NCBI GenBank assembly: GCA_035547755.1
Contig: DASZUG010000019.1
Span: forward strand, 6,551-70,550
Origin: Mesorhizobium_L sp035547755
GTDB taxonomy: Bacteria > Pseudomonadota > Alphaproteobacteria > Rhizobiales > Rhizobiaceae
Length of the DNA: 64,000 nt
Direction: 5' to 3'
Each line of letters starts with the position of its first letter. Position 1 is the stretch's first letter. Positions 17,407 through 24,590 of the stretch are shown here, piece by piece. Below the pieces are notes generated by a model. It was given only the letters and a program-made list of their open reading frames with translations, ran no database searches and was not told where the DNA came from. Position numbers and translations under genes: made by a program.

Positions 17407-17433
17407 AAGCGAGGCATCCGTGCCTCGCTTTTC
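17407..17433 (+). terminator. Rho-independent terminator after the IalB-family gene
   Basis: The stem AAGCGAGGCA (17407-17416) pairs with TGCCTCGCTT (17421-17430) across a TCCG loop and is followed by TTCGTTT. It lies 27 bases after the stop. Confidence 0.88.
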
Positions 17434-17441
17434 GTTTGCGG

Positions 17442-17541
17442 CTGGAGCATTTCCGTTTTCTTCAAATCACGGAAATGCTCCATGTCCTTGTTTCCACGCA
17501 ATTTCGGGAGCAAAGCACACTTTTGCTGGAATTGCTCCAGC
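17442..17541. repeat. Dispersed repeat A, copy 1 (about 100 bp, inverted ends)
   Basis: The element starts CTGGAGCATTTCCG and ends GGAATTGCTCCAG, giving 8-bp terminal inverted repeats CTGGAGCA/TGCTCCAG. An internal hairpin uses TTTCCGT and ACGGAAA. A second copy with the same order of blocks lies at 26449-26551. It holds no gene and lies between the ialB-like terminator and hspQ. I recall similar repeats from many Rhizobiales intergenic regions. Confidence 0.85.
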
Positions 17542-17578
17542 ACAAGGATGCGCGCCGCCGTTCGTTGCGCGGCTCTAT

Positions 17579-17911
17579 TCAGTGATGCGTGCTGGCCTTA
17601 GGCTTGTAGTCGCCCTCGGGCGTCTTGCTGAACAGCTCCGCCAGTTGCGGATGGCGCACCGGCTCTCCTGACTGGTCCTCCAGGAGATTCTGCTCGGAAA
17701 CATAGGCGATATATTCGGTTTCCGCGTTTTCGGCGAGCAAATGGTAGAAGGGCTGATCCTTGCGGGGCCGGGTCTCGGCCGGAATCGATTCATACCACTC
17801 TTCGGAATTGCTGAACTCCGGATCGACATCGAAGATGACGCCCCGGAATGGGAATATCCGGTGGCGCACCACCTGGCCAATGCCAAATTTCGCTGTCTTT
17901 ACCTGATTCAT
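17579..17911 (-). CDS. hspQ: Heat shock protein HspQ (YccV-like)
   Basis: 110 residues. The HspQ/hemimethylated-DNA-binding fold is recognisable: K-F-G-I-G-Q-V-V-R-H-R-I-F-P-F-R-G-V-I-F-D-V-D, then P-F-Y-H-L-L-A-E and Y-V-S-E-Q-N-L-L. In E. coli HspQ binds hemimethylated oriC DNA and acts as a Lon specificity factor; a link to the lon gene in this window is only by analogy. The in-frame upstream codons to 17950 are not conserved, so ATG 17911 was chosen. It stands alone on the minus strand. Confidence 0.9.
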   Translation of the reverse strand: MNQVKTAKFGIGQVVRHRIFPFRGVIFDVDPEFSNSEEWYESIPAETRPRKDQPFYHLLAENAETEYIAYVSEQNLLEDQSGEPVRHPQLAELFSKTPEGDYKPKASTHH

Positions 17912-18093
17912 CGGGCGGCCCTTGCCGGTTGTTTGGCCCAGTATCTCCACAAAATCAATCTTTTATTGAATATCCGCGGTTTTCGAAAGCGCTAGAAGCC
18001 GATCGTTACGATCTGCCGGGGCATTTTTACGTGCTGTTTCTCAGGGGGTCCGGCCGCAGCGACGCTGCGGCCGATTTAGCCCGGTTTGGATTG

Positions 18094-18612
18094 TCACGGC
18101 GAGACGCACTGCCGGCGCGGCCCGCTATAGGGCTGATAGGTGTTGTCGGATGCGCGATAGGACCGATAGTGGTTGTAGCACCAACGCACATGATAGCTTC
18201 CGCCACGGTAGACAGGATGGGGCGCCATTGCATTACCGATAATCGCCGCTCCGAGGAATGCGGTGGCAGGGAACCACCAGCCATTATAATAGCGGTAGCC
18301 ATGGTGGTAATACCGATAGCCACGATGGCCATTGTACCAGCCATAGCCGCCATGGCGATAGAAGCCGCCATGATGACCGCCATGCCAGCCGCCATGATGG
18401 CCACGCCAACCGTTATGACGGCCACCGCGCCAGTGCCCGCCGCCGTGGTGATCGCGGGCCATCCTGACCCCGCCTCCGCGATTGCCGAGTCCTATGGCGC
18501 CGCGCGGGGCATAGGGATGAGCCGTGGTATCGACGTCGCCTGCGGCCATCGCCGGGCTGATCATCGCTAGCGCCAACGCGCCGGCAGAGAGCAAAGATAG
18601 GATTTTTTTCAT
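18094..18612 (-). CDS. BA14K-family secreted protein, His/Gly/Tyr-rich
   Basis: A 172-residue exported protein. The signal peptide is residues 1-23 (M-K-K-I-L-S-L-L ... A-M-A). The middle (about 45-110) is a low-complexity run rich in His, Gly, Trp and Tyr with H-G-G and H-G-G-x repeats. A hydrophobic segment near 118-130 precedes a C-terminal BA14K-like part with W-C-Y-N-H-Y-R-S-Y and P-R-R-Q-C. BA14K is an immunoreactive lectin-like protein of Brucella; function in other genera is unsettled. The His-rich part could bind metal, which is inference. Confidence 0.8.
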   Translation of the reverse strand: MKKILSLLSAGALALAMISPAMAAGDVDTTAHPYAPRGAIGLGNRGGGVRMARDHHGGGHWRGGRHNGWRGHHGGWHGGHHGGFYRHGGYGWYNGHRGYRYYHHGYRYYNGWWFPATAFLGAAIIGNAMAPHPVYRGGSYHVRWCYNHYRSYRASDNTYQPYSGPRRQCVSP

Positions 18613-18756
18613 AATCTAGCTCCTGAAAATTATCCGTTCATCATGCAACGGACTTAATCGTTCAATTGTTCCCTCGCAACGCTGAACCAAGGCTGAACGG
18701 GGCAGCGCCGGCGGCCGTGACATTTGCCTGGGCATGTTGCACAAGGAGGACGAGCT

Positions 18757-20022
18757 ATGGCAGGCCATCCGGCCGTGGAGGAAATGAGAATGGCGATACA
18801 GGCTGCGCTTTCGCTCGATGTCCCCGAACCGGCGGTGCGGCCGGGCGACAAGCCGGATTTCTCCAACGTCAAGATCGCCCCCGCCGGTTCCGTCCGGCGG
18901 CCGGAGGTTGATGCCAATCCGGAAGACATGCGTGATCTTGCCTATTCGATCATCCGCGTCCTGAACCGGGATGCCGAGGCGGTGGGCCCTTGGGCCGGGC
19001 TTCTCAGCGAAGAGGAACTTCGCGACGGGCTGAAACACATGATGACGTTGCGGGCCTTCGACGCCCGAATGCTGACGGCGCAGCGCCAGGGCAAGACGTC
19101 CTTCTATATGCAACATATGGGTGAGGAGGCGATCTCGACTGCCTTCCGCAAGGCCTTGAAGCCGGGGGACATGAATTTTCCCACCTATCGTCAGGCGGGG
19201 CTCCTGATCGCCGACGGCTATCCCATCGCCGAAATGATGAACCAGATCTTTTCCAATGAGCGCGATCCGTTGAAAGGCCGTCAGTTGCCGATCATGTATT
19301 CTTCAAAGGATCACGGCTTTTTCTCCATTTCCGGCAATCTCGGAACGCAATTCGTCCAGGCGGTGGGATGGGCGATGGCGTCAGCCATCAAAAACGACAC
19401 GAAGATTGCGGCCGGCTGGATCGGCGACGGTTCGACGGCGGAAAGCGATTTTCATGCTGCGCTGGTCTTTGCCTCGACCTATAAGGCGCCCGTCATCCTC
19501 AATATCGTCAATAATCAATGGGCGATCTCGACTTTCCAGGGCATCGCGCGCGGCGGCTCGGGCACCTTCGCGGCGCGCGGCCTCGGCTTCGGGCTGCCGT
19601 CGCTCAGGGTCGACGGCAATGATTATCTCGCCGTCCATGCGGTCGCTTCCTGGGCGGCGGAGCGGGCGCGGCGCAATCTCGGCGCGACGCTGATCGAATA
19701 TGTCACCTATCGCGTCGGCGCGCATTCGACCTCCGACGATCCGTCGGCCTATCGGGCGAGGGAGGAATCGTCGGCCTGGCCGCTCGGCGATCCCGTCATC
19801 CGGCTGAAGAACCACCTTATTTCCATCGGCGCGTGGTCGGAGGAGCGCCACAAGCAGGCAGAAGCGGAAATCCTCGATACGGTGATCTCGGCACAGAAGG
19901 AGGCCGAGAGCCACGGCACCTTGCATTCGGGCGGCAAGCCGTCGGTGCGCGACATGTTCGAGGGGGTCTATGCGGAAATGCCGCCGCATTTGAGGCGGCA
20001 GCGGCAGCAGGCGGGATACTAA
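18757..20022 (+). CDS. bkdA1: Branched-chain 2-oxoacid dehydrogenase E1 component, alpha subunit
   Basis: 421 residues. The thiamine-diphosphate motif is G-D-G-S-T-A-E-S-D-F-H-A-A, running on to N-N-Q-W-A-I-S. The phosphorylation-loop-like region has H-S-T-S-D-D-P-S-A-Y-R. The Y-R-Q-A-G-L-L-I and M-N-Q-I-F segments favour BCKDH over pyruvate dehydrogenase. With the beta subunit it decarboxylates the 2-oxoacids of Leu, Ile and Val. ATG 18757 follows ACAAGGAGG. It is the first of four genes (E1alpha, E1beta, E2, E3). No Lrp-type bkdR gene is adjacent. Confidence 0.93.
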   Translation: MAGHPAVEEMRMAIQAALSLDVPEPAVRPGDKPDFSNVKIAPAGSVRRPEVDANPEDMRDLAYSIIRVLNRDAEAVGPWAGLLSEEELRDGLKHMMTLRAFDARMLTAQRQGKTSFYMQHMGEEAISTAFRKALKPGDMNFPTYRQAGLLIADGYPIAEMMNQIFSNERDPLKGRQLPIMYSSKDHGFFSISGNLGTQFVQAVGWAMASAIKNDTKIAAGWIGDGSTAESDFHAALVFASTYKAPVILNIVNNQWAISTFQGIARGGSGTFAARGLGFGLPSLRVDGNDYLAVHAVASWAAERARRNLGATLIEYVTYRVGAHSTSDDPSAYRAREESSAWPLGDPVIRLKNHLISIGAWSEERHKQAEAEILDTVISAQKEAESHGTLHSGGKPSVRDMFEGVYAEMPPHLRRQRQQAGY

Positions 20023-20038
20023 CAGGCGGGATACCAAC

Positions 20039-21052
20039 ATGCCGCGCAGGACGATGATCGAGGCCATCCGCGACGCGATGGACGTGATGATGGGCAAGGA
20101 CGAGAACGTCGTCGTCTTCGGCGAGGATGTCGGCTATTTCGGCGGGGTTTTCCGCTGCACGGCCGGACTGCAGGCCAAATATGGCAAGACGCGCTGCTTC
20201 GACACGCCGATCAGCGAACTCGGCATCGTCGGCACGGCGATCGGCATGGCGGCCTACGGCCTGCGGCCCTGCGTCGAGGTGCAGTTCGCGGATTACGTTT
20301 ACCCGGCCTATGACCAGATCGTTTCCGAAGCGGCGCGACTGCGCTATCGCTCGGCCGGCGAGTTCACCTGCCCGATCGTCATTCGCATGCCAACAGGCGG
20401 CGGCATTTTTGGCGGCCAGACGCATAGCCAAAGCCCGGAGGCGCTGTTCACGCATGTGTCGGGGCTGAAAGTGGTGGTTCCGTCCAATCCCCACGACGCG
20501 AAGGGCCTGCTGATCGCCGCGATCGAGGATCCCGACCCGGTGATCTTCCTCGAGCCGAAACGGCTCTATAACGGTCCTTTCGACGGCCATCACGAGCGGC
20601 CGGTGACGCCGTGGTCCAAACATATCTTGGGAGAGGTGCCGGACGGGCATTATACGATCCCGCTCGGCCAGGCCGTTGTGCGGCGTCCGGGCAACGCCGT
20701 CACGGTTCTCGCTTACGGCACGATGACCCATGTGGCGGAAGCGGCGGCCGACGATACCGGGATCGACGCGGAAGTGATCGACATCCGCACATTGCTGCCG
20801 CTCGATCTCGACACGATCGCTGCTTCCGTGAACAAGACCGGGCGCTGCGTGGTGGTGCATGAGGCGACGCTGACGTCGGGCTTCGGCGCCGAGCTTGCCG
20901 CACTGGTGCAGGAGCATTGCTTTTATCATCTCGAAGCGCCGGTCAGGCGGGTCGCCGGATGGGATACGCCTTACCCGCACGCGCAGGAGTGGAATTATTT
21001 CCCGGGACCCGAGCGCGTCGGCCGGGCGCTTCGCGAAACGGTGGAGGCCTGA
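20039..21052 (+). CDS. bkdA2: Branched-chain 2-oxoacid dehydrogenase E1 component, beta subunit
   Basis: 337 residues, the usual length. It opens M-P-R-R-T-M-I-E-A-I-R-D-A-M and has the E1-beta pattern V-V-V-F-G-E-D-V-G-Y-F-G-G-V-F-R, then F-D-T-P-I-S-E-L-G-I-V-G and the C-terminal transketolase domain with V-I-D-I-R-T-L-L-P-L-D. It supplies the second half of the ThDP site of the alpha2beta2 E1. It is 16 bases from bkdA1; the junction holds a 15-bp tandem duplication (20008-20037) that includes the bkdA1 stop. The bkdB start follows two bases after its stop. Confidence 0.94.
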   Translation: MPRRTMIEAIRDAMDVMMGKDENVVVFGEDVGYFGGVFRCTAGLQAKYGKTRCFDTPISELGIVGTAIGMAAYGLRPCVEVQFADYVYPAYDQIVSEAARLRYRSAGEFTCPIVIRMPTGGGIFGGQTHSQSPEALFTHVSGLKVVVPSNPHDAKGLLIAAIEDPDPVIFLEPKRLYNGPFDGHHERPVTPWSKHILGEVPDGHYTIPLGQAVVRRPGNAVTVLAYGTMTHVAEAAADDTGIDAEVIDIRTLLPLDLDTIAASVNKTGRCVVVHEATLTSGFGAELAALVQEHCFYHLEAPVRRVAGWDTPYPHAQEWNYFPGPERVGRALRETVEA

Positions 21053-21054
21053 CG

Positions 21055-22437
21055 ATGGGCGAGCGGATCATCAAGCTTCCGGACGTGGGCGAGGGCGTGG
21101 CCGAGGCGGAACTGGTCGAATGGCATGTGAAACCGGGCGATCTCGTGCGCGAGGACGCGGTGCTGGCGGCGGTGATGACCGACAAGGCGACGGTCGAAAT
21201 CCCGTCTCCCGTCGATGGCGAGGTGATCTGGCTGGGCGCGGAGGTCGGCGACACGGTCGCCGTCGGCTCGCCGATCATCAGGCTGAAAACAGCGGGCGGG
21301 GATGACGTTGCGGATGCCAAGCCGGTCGAGGCGAGCGCGGACAATGTTTCCGAAAACGGGGAGCAATTGGACAAATCCCCCCCTCATCCGGCTCGGACTT
21401 CGTCCTCGCCACCTTCTCCCCGGCGGGGAGAAGAGGAGCCGGCCGCGACGCCGCGCCCCCTCTCCCCTCGGGGAGAGGACGCGAGCGACGGCGAGCGGGT
21501 GAGGGGGCAAGCCCTCGCGCCAAGGCGATTGGCAGGCGGCAATGCAGCATCCCGCTCGGCCGGCGAAAAACCGGTCGCCTCGCCGGCGGTCAGGATGAGG
21601 GCGAAGGAAGCGGGAATCGACTTGCGGCAAGTAGCTGGCAGCGGGCCTGCCGGTCGGATCGGCCATGAGGACATCGACGCCTTCCTGTCGCGCGGGCCGC
21701 AGCAAGGCGGACGCGCGACGGGGCTGGTTCCGGACAATTCCGTCGAGGAGACAAAGATCGTCGGTCTCAGGCGGCGCATCGCCGAGAAGATGGCGCTCGC
21801 CAAGTCGCGCATTCCCCACATCACCTATGTCGAGGAAGTCGACGTCACGGCGCTGGAGGATTTGCGCGCGGCATTGAACAAGCAGAAGAAGGAAAATCAG
21901 CCGCGCCTGACGATCCTGCCCTTCCTGATGCGGGCGATGGTGAAGGCGATTGCCGAGCAACCGGCTCTCAACGCCACTTTCGACGACGAGGCGGGCATCA
22001 TCCATCGTTCCGGCGGCGTCCATATCGGTATCGCGACGCAGACGCCGGCGGGGTTGATGGTGCCGGTCGTGCGCCATGCCGAGGCGCGCGACATCTGGGA
22101 TTGTGCGGCGGAAGTCGGCCGTGTGTCCGAAGCGGCGCGCGACGGCGCGGCGACGCGGGAGGACCTGACCGGCTCGACCATCACCATCACCTCGCTCGGC
22201 GCGATGGGCGGCGTGGTGACGACGCCCGTCATCAATTTTCCGGAAGTGGCGATTATCGGCGTCAACAAGATCATGATGCGGCCTGTCTGGGACGGCACGG
22301 AATTCATCCCGCGCAAGATGATGAACCTTTCTTCCAGCTTCGATCACCGCGTCATTGACGGCTGGGACGCCGCGACGTTTGTGCAAAAGCTGAAGACGTT
22401 GCTGGAAACGCCGGCGCTGATCTTCGTGGAGGGGTGA
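21055..22437 (+). CDS. bkdB: Branched-chain 2-oxoacid dehydrogenase E2 (dihydrolipoyl acyltransferase) with palindrome-encoded linker
   Basis: 460 residues. The lipoyl domain (1-78) carries the lipoylated lysine K44 in T-D-K-A-T-V-E. The subunit-binding domain (about 178-215) binds E3 and contains V-R-M-R-A-K-E-A-G-I-D. The acyltransferase domain (about 235-460) ends with H431 and D435 in D-H-R-V-I-D-G. It transfers the branched acyl group to CoA and forms the complex core. The linker residues about 108-152 (P-P-H-P-A-R-T-S-S-S-P-P-S-P-R-R-G) are the in-frame translation of a palindromic DNA repeat at 21377-21508. The frame is preserved and the catalytic residues are intact, so it is probably functional. 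Confidence 0.94.
   Translation: MGERIIKLPDVGEGVAEAELVEWHVKPGDLVREDAVLAAVMTDKATVEIPSPVDGEVIWLGAEVGDTVAVGSPIIRLKTAGGDDVADAKPVEASADNVSENGEQLDKSPPHPARTSSSPPSPRRGEEEPAATPRPLSPRGEDASDGERVRGQALAPRRLAGGNAASRSAGEKPVASPAVRMRAKEAGIDLRQVAGSGPAGRIGHEDIDAFLSRGPQQGGRATGLVPDNSVEETKIVGLRRRIAEKMALAKSRIPHITYVEEVDVTALEDLRAALNKQKKENQPRLTILPFLMRAMVKAIAEQPALNATFDDEAGIIHRSGGVHIGIATQTPAGLMVPVVRHAEARDIWDCAAEVGRVSEAARDGAATREDLTGSTITITSLGAMGGVVTTPVINFPEVAIIGVNKIMMRPVWDGTEFIPRKMMNLSSSFDHRVIDGWDAATFVQKLKTLLETPALIFVEG
21377..21508. repeat. Palindromic repeat element inside the bkdB coding sequence
   Basis: Outer arms CCCCCTCATCCGGCTCG (near 21379) and CGAGCGGGTGAGGGGG (to about 21507) pair with two mismatches. Inside are two perfect hairpins: CTTCTCCCC/GGGGAGAAG (21413-21433) and CCTCTCCCC/GGGGAGAGG (21459-21478). 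The same architecture occurs non-coding at 8549-8686. The element is read through in frame, without a stop, in the bkdB linker. Confidence 0.85.
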
Positions 22438-22442
22438 GGAGT

Positions 22443-22525
22443 GTTCCACGAAGTGGACCAAAAGCCAACGATTTGTCTTTTGGAACGACGAACGCCCGGA
22501 GCCATAGCGGAGGGCGGGTTTGATG
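22443..22525. repeat. Hairpin-rich spacer between bkdB and lpd
   Basis: This short spacer is packed with inverted repeats: GTTCC/GGAAC (22443 and 22482), TCCAC-GAA-GTGGA (22445-22457), CCAAAAG/CTTTTGG (22458-22464 and 22477-22483), and CGCCC/GGGCG around the lpd leader (about 22493-22516). It looks like another dispersed palindromic element. It may stabilise or attenuate the message between E2 and E3. No T run suggests it is not a terminator. Confidence 0.6.
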
Positions 22526-22538
22526 AGGATCTGAACCC

Positions 22539-23933
22539 ATGAAGGAAATCTCCTGCAGGCTTCTTGTCATCGGCGCCGGGCCGGGCGGGTATGTCTGCGC
22601 CATCCGCGCCGGCCAGCTTGGCGTCGATACCGTCATCGTCGATGCCGGCAAGCCGGGCGGCACCTGCCTCAATGTCGGCTGCATCCCGTCAAAGGCGCTG
22701 ATCCACGCCGCCGAAGAATATCATAAGCTCACCGAGATGGCGGCCGGCGGCAGCCCTCTCGGCATCGGCGCTTCGTCTCCCGAACTCGATTTCCGGAAAA
22801 CGATCGCCTGGAAGGACCGCATCGTCGGACGTCTCAATCTCGGCGTCTCCGGCCTGCTCAAGAAGGCGGGCGTCAAGATGGTCGGCGGCTGGGCGAAATT
22901 CCATGACGGCAAGACTGTCGAGGTCGAGACCGAGACCGGGCCGCAGATCATCCGCGCCGAGGCGATCGTCATCGCCACCGGCTCCGTGCCGGTGGAACTG
23001 CCCTCGCTTCCGTTCGGCGGGCACGTCATTTCCTCCACCGAAGCGCTGTCGCTCGCAGACGTGCCGAAGAAGCTGGCGGTGGTCGGCGGCGGCTATATCG
23101 GGCTCGAACTCGGGACCGCTTATGCCAAGCTCGGCTCGAAAGTAACGGTGGTCGAGGCGCTGCCGCGAATCCTGCCGCAATATGACGCCGAACTGACGCG
23201 GCCCGTCGCCAAAAGGCTCGATCATCTCGGCATCGAGGTTTTCACCGAGGCAAAGGCGAAAGGCCTTGGCAAGAAAGGCGAGGCGCTTGTCATCGAAACC
23301 GGCGGCGAAGAAAAGCAGCTTGCGGCGGACAAGATCCTCGTTACAGTCGGCCGCAAGCCGCTCGTTGAAGGCTGGGGAATCGAAGAACTGGTGCTCGACC
23401 GCGACGGCCGCTTCATTCGCATCGACGACCAATGCCGCACCTCAATGCGCGGCATCCATGCGATCGGCGACGTCACCGGCGAGCCGATGCTGGCGCATCG
23501 GGCGATGGCGCAAGGCGAGATGGTCGCCGAGATCGTCGCCGGGCATAAGAGAAGCTGGGACAAGCGCGCTATTCCGGCCGTCTGCTTCACCGATCCGGAG
23601 GTGGTGACAGCTGGGCTATCGCCGGAGGAGGCCCGCGCCACCGGGCGCGAGATCAAGGTCGGGCAGTTCCCGTTCAGCGCTAATGGCCGCGCCATGACCA
23701 TGGGAGCGGAAGAGGGCTTCGTCCGCGTCGTCGCGCGCGCCGACAATCATCTGGTGCTCGGCATCCAGGCGGTCGGGCAGGGGGTGTCGGAACTCTCTTC
23801 CGCCTTCGGTCTGGCGATCGAGATGGGCGCACGACTGGAAGACATAGCCGGCACGATCCATGCGCATCCGACGCAGAGTGAAGCGTTCCACGAGGCGAGT
23901 TTGCGCGCACTCGGCCACGCGCTCCATATCTGA
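22539..23933 (+). CDS. lpd: Dihydrolipoyl dehydrogenase (E3)
   Basis: 464 residues. FAD-binding G-A-G-P-G-G-Y, the redox disulfide C43/C48 in G-G-T-C-L-N-V-G-C-I-P-S-K, the NAD domain G-G-G-Y-I-G-L-E-L-G-T, a second FAD motif A-I-G-D-V-T-G, and the C-terminal catalytic H-A-H-P-T-Q-S-E are all present. It reoxidises dihydrolipoate on E2 using NAD+. It lies about 100 bases after bkdB on the same strand and probably serves this complex (LpdV type), though sharing with other 2-oxoacid complexes is possible. Confidence 0.94.
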   Translation: MKEISCRLLVIGAGPGGYVCAIRAGQLGVDTVIVDAGKPGGTCLNVGCIPSKALIHAAEEYHKLTEMAAGGSPLGIGASSPELDFRKTIAWKDRIVGRLNLGVSGLLKKAGVKMVGGWAKFHDGKTVEVETETGPQIIRAEAIVIATGSVPVELPSLPFGGHVISSTEALSLADVPKKLAVVGGGYIGLELGTAYAKLGSKVTVVEALPRILPQYDAELTRPVAKRLDHLGIEVFTEAKAKGLGKKGEALVIETGGEEKQLAADKILVTVGRKPLVEGWGIEELVLDRDGRFIRIDDQCRTSMRGIHAIGDVTGEPMLAHRAMAQGEMVAEIVAGHKRSWDKRAIPAVCFTDPEVVTAGLSPEEARATGREIKVGQFPFSANGRAMTMGAEEGFVRVVARADNHLVLGIQAVGQGVSELSSAFGLAIEMGARLEDIAGTIHAHPTQSEAFHEASLRALGHALHI

Positions 23934-24008
23934 CCGCGGAGCGCCTTTTTGCCTTTCGCAGCCCGCCCGGCTACACTTCGCGAATGTGAAGCGGCAGGAG
24001 CCCGGGTG

Positions 24009-24317
24009 ATGCGCACATTACTGACCGGATTGCTGGCAAGGTCGACGGCCGTAATCGCCTTTCTGCTCCTGTTCGCGCCGTTCTCCCATGCCCAGACGTC
24101 GAGCGGTCAGTCACAGCACTGGTCGCAGCAGGAGAGCAGCCTGCCCGGCGTAAAGGGCGGCTACCATATCGTGACGACCGATCCCAATCGGCGTGACGAC
24201 AAGATCGGGTCCAGCGACGATAATGGCGTCAAGCTCGGAAACTGGAATGTCCGGACATGGGGCGACATTTCCATCGGCATCGGCGCGTCCAGTGGAAATC
24301 AGAAATCGGGGCATTGA
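24009..24317 (+). CDS. Small secreted protein of unknown function
   Basis: 102 residues. A signal peptide is plausible: M-R-T-L-L-T-G-L-L, a hydrophobic core I-A-F-L-L-L-F-A-P, and a cut after S-H-A. The mature part (about 70 residues) is hydrophilic, rich in Ser, Gly and Asp, with G-G-Y-H-I-V-T-T-D-P-N and W-G-D-I-S-I-G-I-G. I do not recognise the family. ATG 24009 follows CAGGAGCCCGGG. It is followed by a repeat-filled spacer and then the end of pncB on the other strand. Confidence 0.6.
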   Translation: MRTLLTGLLARSTAVIAFLLLFAPFSHAQTSSGQSQHWSQQESSLPGVKGGYHIVTTDPNRRDDKIGSSDDNGVKLGNWNVRTWGDISIGIGASSGNQKSGH

Positions 24318-24343
24318 TCAACAACTCCGCCTTCATCATTGCC

Positions 24344-24565
24344 GTGCGTCCTTCGAGGCTCGCTGCGCTCGCACCTCAGGATGAGGGCCTTTGGGCGCCA
24401 ACCTTCCGCGAACTGCCGGCACTCTCATCCTGATCAGGATGAGGACCGCTGGCGCGAAGAAATTGGGAGGCCCATCCGCCCGCTTCGCAGGCATGACACG
24501 ATGGGGACCTTGCGCCGACCTTCCTCATCCTGAGGTGCCCGCGAAGCGGGCCTCGAAGGACGCAC
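24344..24565. repeat. Long inverted arms with a central perfect palindrome
   Basis: The arm 24344-24386 (starts GTGCGTCCTTCGAGGC, ends CTCAGGATGAGG) is repeated inverted at 24523-24565 with differences limited to the small central hairpin. Between them lies CTCATCCTGATCAGGATGAG, a perfect 20-bp palindrome at 24424-24443. The arm sequence resembles a dispersed repeat I recall from many Rhizobiales. The 273-base spacer between the secreted-protein gene and pncB otherwise shows no gene. Confidence 0.85.
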
Positions 24566-24590
24566 CCAGCATTCCCAACAACGCTTCCGG

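Noticed and set aside
21378..21508. Separate gene or frameshift inside bkdB
   Set aside because: The frame is continuous through the repeat and both flanking domains are intact, so this is an in-frame insertion rather than a break.
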